Assembly (NCBI GenBank): GCA_023435745.1
Contig: JAEZMD010000010.1
Location: 59,814 to 123,813 of the forward strand
Direction of reading: 5' to 3'
DNA: 64,000 nt
Origin: Bacillota bacterium
GTDB lineage: Bacteria > Bacillota > Clostridia > Acetivibrionales > DTU013
In this document: positions 62,134-64,000 of the stretch, piece by piece
Layout of the letters: the number at the start of each line of letters is the position of its first letter
Numbering within the stretch: position 1 is the first letter of the stretch
The notes under the pieces: generated by a model
Told to the model about the DNA's origin: nothing
Seen by the model: only the letters and a program-made list of their open reading frames with translations
Database searches by the model: none
Translations under genes and position numbers: made by a program

Positions 62134-62880
62134 ATGGCTATCGTATTTCAAAGACCGCATGCCTTAAAGGAAACACCGCTGCATTATTGTCCGGGCTGCA
62201 CTCATGGTATTGTGCACAGGCTGGTTGCGGAAGTAATCGATGAACTGGATATAGAGGGCAATACAATAGGCGTTTCACCGGTCGGCTGCGCTTATAATAA
62301 TTATTTATATTTTAACTGTGACATGGTGCAGGCAGCCCACGGCAGGGCTCCGGCTGTGGCGACCGGTATCAAACGCGTTCACCCGGGTAATATTGTTTTC
62401 ACATATCAGGGAGACGGGGACCTTGCTTCCATAGGGACTGCCGAAATCGTACACGCGGCAAACAGGGGAGAAAAAATAACGACCATTTTTATCAATAATG
62501 GAATATACGGTATGACCTCCGGACAGATGGCGCCTACGACTCTGCTGGGGCAAGTGACAACGACATCCCCTTTTGGAAGGAGATCAGAGTTCGAAGGCTT
62601 TCCGATTAATATGAGCGAAATGCTGGCGACTCTAAAGGGTGCTGTTTTTGTTGAGCGTGTTTCAATGCATGATATTAAAAACATTAAAAATGCCAAAAAG
62701 GCTATAAAGAAAGCCTTCCAGGTGCAGCAGGCCGGTCTTGGCTTTTCGATCGTCGAAGTGCTTTCAAGCTGCCCGACCAATTGGGGAATCGATCCGCTAA
62801 AGTCAATGAAGTGGATCGAGGAAAAGATGATCCCGCAGTATCCTCTTGGCAATTTTAGGGGGAAGGATTTGGAGGTGTAG
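62134..62880 (+). CDS. 2-oxoacid:ferredoxin oxidoreductase beta subunit (TPP-binding)
   Basis: 248 residues from ATG 62134 (GGGG seven bases before; an ATG six bases earlier is too close to it). CPGCTHG near the N-terminus ligates an Fe-S cluster. The TPP/Mg motif GDGDLASIGTAE and the later NNGIYGMTSGQMAPTT loop are present. Works with alpha; overlaps the gamma gene's reading region only by a short gap of four bases. Confidence 0.92.
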   Translation: MAIVFQRPHALKETPLHYCPGCTHGIVHRLVAEVIDELDIEGNTIGVSPVGCAYNNYLYFNCDMVQAAHGRAPAVATGIKRVHPGNIVFTYQGDGDLASIGTAEIVHAANRGEKITTIFINNGIYGMTSGQMAPTTLLGQVTTTSPFGRRSEFEGFPINMSEMLATLKGAVFVERVSMHDIKNIKNAKKAIKKAFQVQQAGLGFSIVEVLSSCPTNWGIDPLKSMKWIEEKMIPQYPLGNFRGKDLEV

Positions 62881-62884
62881 ACTT

Positions 62885-63418
62885 ATGGCACAGCATGAAA
62901 TAATCTTATCCGGCTTCGGAGGCCAGGGAATACAGGCTGCAGGCAAGCTGATCGCGTATTCTGCCATGCTGGAAAACAAGCATGTATCATTTCTTCCGTC
63001 ATATGGCGCTGAAATGAGAGGCGGCACATCCAATTGCCATGTAATCATTTCGGATGATCCGGTCGGATCACCGATAATTAATAATGCAACCGTTCTTTTG
63101 GCAATGAACAGGCCTTCTCTGGACAAATTCGAGAATTGGGTAATCCCGGGAGGAATAATCCTGTTTGACAGCTCTTTGGTTAACAGAAGCCTAGTTCGGA
63201 CAGATGTGAAGGCTTATGGGATTCCGGCGACGCAGATCGCTTCCGATATGGGAAATCTTGCATATGCGAATATTATTATGCTTGGCAAGCTCCTTGCACA
63301 GACCGGCGCAGTCTCTGCGGAATACTTCGAAAAGGGCTTGAGAAAGGTTCTGCCTGAAAAGAAACACTATATGATTCCCGAGGAAATGAAAGCTCTTGAG
63401 CTGGGAATGAAATACTGA
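62885..63418 (+). CDS. 2-oxoacid:ferredoxin oxidoreductase gamma subunit
   Basis: 177 residues from ATG 62885. GFGGQGIQAAGKLIA and YGAEMRGGTSNCHVIIS are the family blocks of the gamma domain. It completes the delta-alpha-beta-gamma order. The next gene is convergent and starts one base after the stop. Confidence 0.92.
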   Translation: MAQHEIILSGFGGQGIQAAGKLIAYSAMLENKHVSFLPSYGAEMRGGTSNCHVIISDDPVGSPIINNATVLLAMNRPSLDKFENWVIPGGIILFDSSLVNRSLVRTDVKAYGIPATQIASDMGNLAYANIIMLGKLLAQTGAVSAEYFEKGLRKVLPEKKHYMIPEEMKALELGMKY

Positions 63419-63419
63419 G

Positions 63420-63740
63420 TCAACGAGTAAACTCAGCAGCCTGTGTCGATGAAACCGCGGAGATATCTTCAAAGGTAAACCCGCTGAATTCATGCGTATG
63501 CAGGCTGTTACTTTCAAGGGAGCCCTCCATTTTGTGAATATGTCCGTTTTCTGTTTTGATCATCATTCCTGTAATACCGCAGAAATAATGAGTATGATTT
63601 CTATAAGAGGAAATACCGTAATAAAAATGAAAATGCAAGCCGCCCACACCCAGCATATTTCCTGCATATCCCAGTATTCGGTGGTCATGTCCCTGAGCGA
63701 TCTTGCAGTCAAATTTGTACTTGTGCATATGAAAACCCAT
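63420..63740 (-). CDS. His-rich YmaF-like protein
   Basis: 106 residues on the minus strand. AGGAGG lies six bases before the ATG at 63740 and three before one at 63743. Repeated H-x-H patterns (FHMHKYKFD, HDHR, LHFHFYYG, HTHYFCG, HIHK, HTHEFSG) match YmaF, a family of Bacillus/clostridial proteins of unknown, possibly metal-binding, function. Confidence 0.75.
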   Translation of the reverse strand: MGFHMHKYKFDCKIAQGHDHRILGYAGNMLGVGGLHFHFYYGISSYRNHTHYFCGITGMMIKTENGHIHKMEGSLESNSLHTHEFSGFTFEDISAVSSTQAAEFTR

Positions 63741-64000
63741 CATTAGCCTCCTGAGATACATTAATAGTATGTTGTGCAAATCAGATCATATTATAAGTTG
63801 AATAATATGTAAATTTTTGTGTAAATATTGAGCAGTGGGGTAATAATATCAATACTGTGCATAAAAAATTTATCGGGAGACCAACTATGAATTGTCAAGT
63901 AAAAAATGATGATTCAGCATAAAAAAATTGGCACTAGAAAAATGGGCATGCTAAAATAAGCCTATGGTCATAGACAATTAAATAGAGATATTAATCCAGA
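63741..64000. other. End of window, no gene seen
   Basis: About 260 bases of A+T-rich sequence with no usable ORF. An IS-end-like look of TTGTCAAGTAAAAAATG near 63893 is weak and unsupported, since no transposase is visible before the window ends. Confidence 0.3.

Noticed and set aside
63888..63960. Insertion-sequence left end near the right border
   Set aside because: Only a short TTGTCAAG-like stretch is seen and no transposase lies inside the window.

Overview
The window looks like a chromosomal segment of an anaerobic, spore-forming Clostridia species (Bacillota). The evidence is the run pta-ackA-yceD-rpmF followed by the DUF512 radical SAM gene, der, plsY and gpsA, a PdaB-like spore polysaccharide deacetylase, a 2-oxoacid:ferredoxin oxidoreductase, strong AGGAGG-type ribosome binding sites with frequent GTG/TTG starts, and a clostridial-type LexA box. 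No rRNA, tRNA or CRISPR array was seen.

Region 1 (1-10.8 kb) is the end of an exopolysaccharide operon: two CapK/PaaK-like adenylate-forming proteins, three GT-B glycosyltransferases, a heparinase II/III-like lyase, an AlgD-like nucleotide-sugar dehydrogenase and a Wzz-type chain-length protein. A ManC guanylyltransferase lies on the opposite strand. ManC plus an AlgD-like enzyme suggests a GDP-mannuronate-containing polymer.

Region 2 (10.9-22.9 kb) is the most unusual part. It holds a sigma/ArpU-like HTH gene, a radical SAM/SPASM maturase with two small accessory genes, and a 909-residue protein. That protein has an N-terminal domain of about 350 residues with 91 cysteines in CX3/CX2 spacing, then two peptidoglycan-binding domains, a linker, and a hydrophobic glycine-rich toxin-like C-terminus. 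Next come a six-helix membrane protein (candidate immunity), an anchored protein, and a paralogue that keeps the peptidoglycan-binding domains but ends in a Cys/His hydrolase. A second group follows: ParB-like fold, radical SAM, YvrJ-like, cytidylyltransferase, HAD and NeuB-like genes. Four transcription units of this region begin with the same promoter-like element, GGACGAY-N16-GYTARGNT, 51-77 bases before the start codon. This ties the maturase, both effector-like proteins and the sugar-like operon into one regulon.

Region 3 (22.9-30 kb) has a two-component system and an HtrA protease, a TraX-like membrane protein, an IS110 remnant, a small secreted protein and about 1 kb of apparently degraded DNA. 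Region 4 (29.9-41 kb) has asparagine synthetase, ferritin, a LexA-controlled operon (dinB, an unknown gene, an HMCES/YedK protein), a field of inverted repeats, a PdaB-like deacetylase, a Mur-ligase-like fragment, a double-OB single-strand-binding protein, a lipoprotein and a fused transporter-like/spermidine synthase. Region 5 (41-50 kb) is core metabolism and translation. Region 6 (50-64 kb) has Cu/Zn superoxide dismutase, a large lipoprotein, apgM with a long leader, tcdA, a P-loop ATPase, a GH42 beta-galactosidase, a four-subunit VOR-type oxidoreductase and a His-rich YmaF protein.
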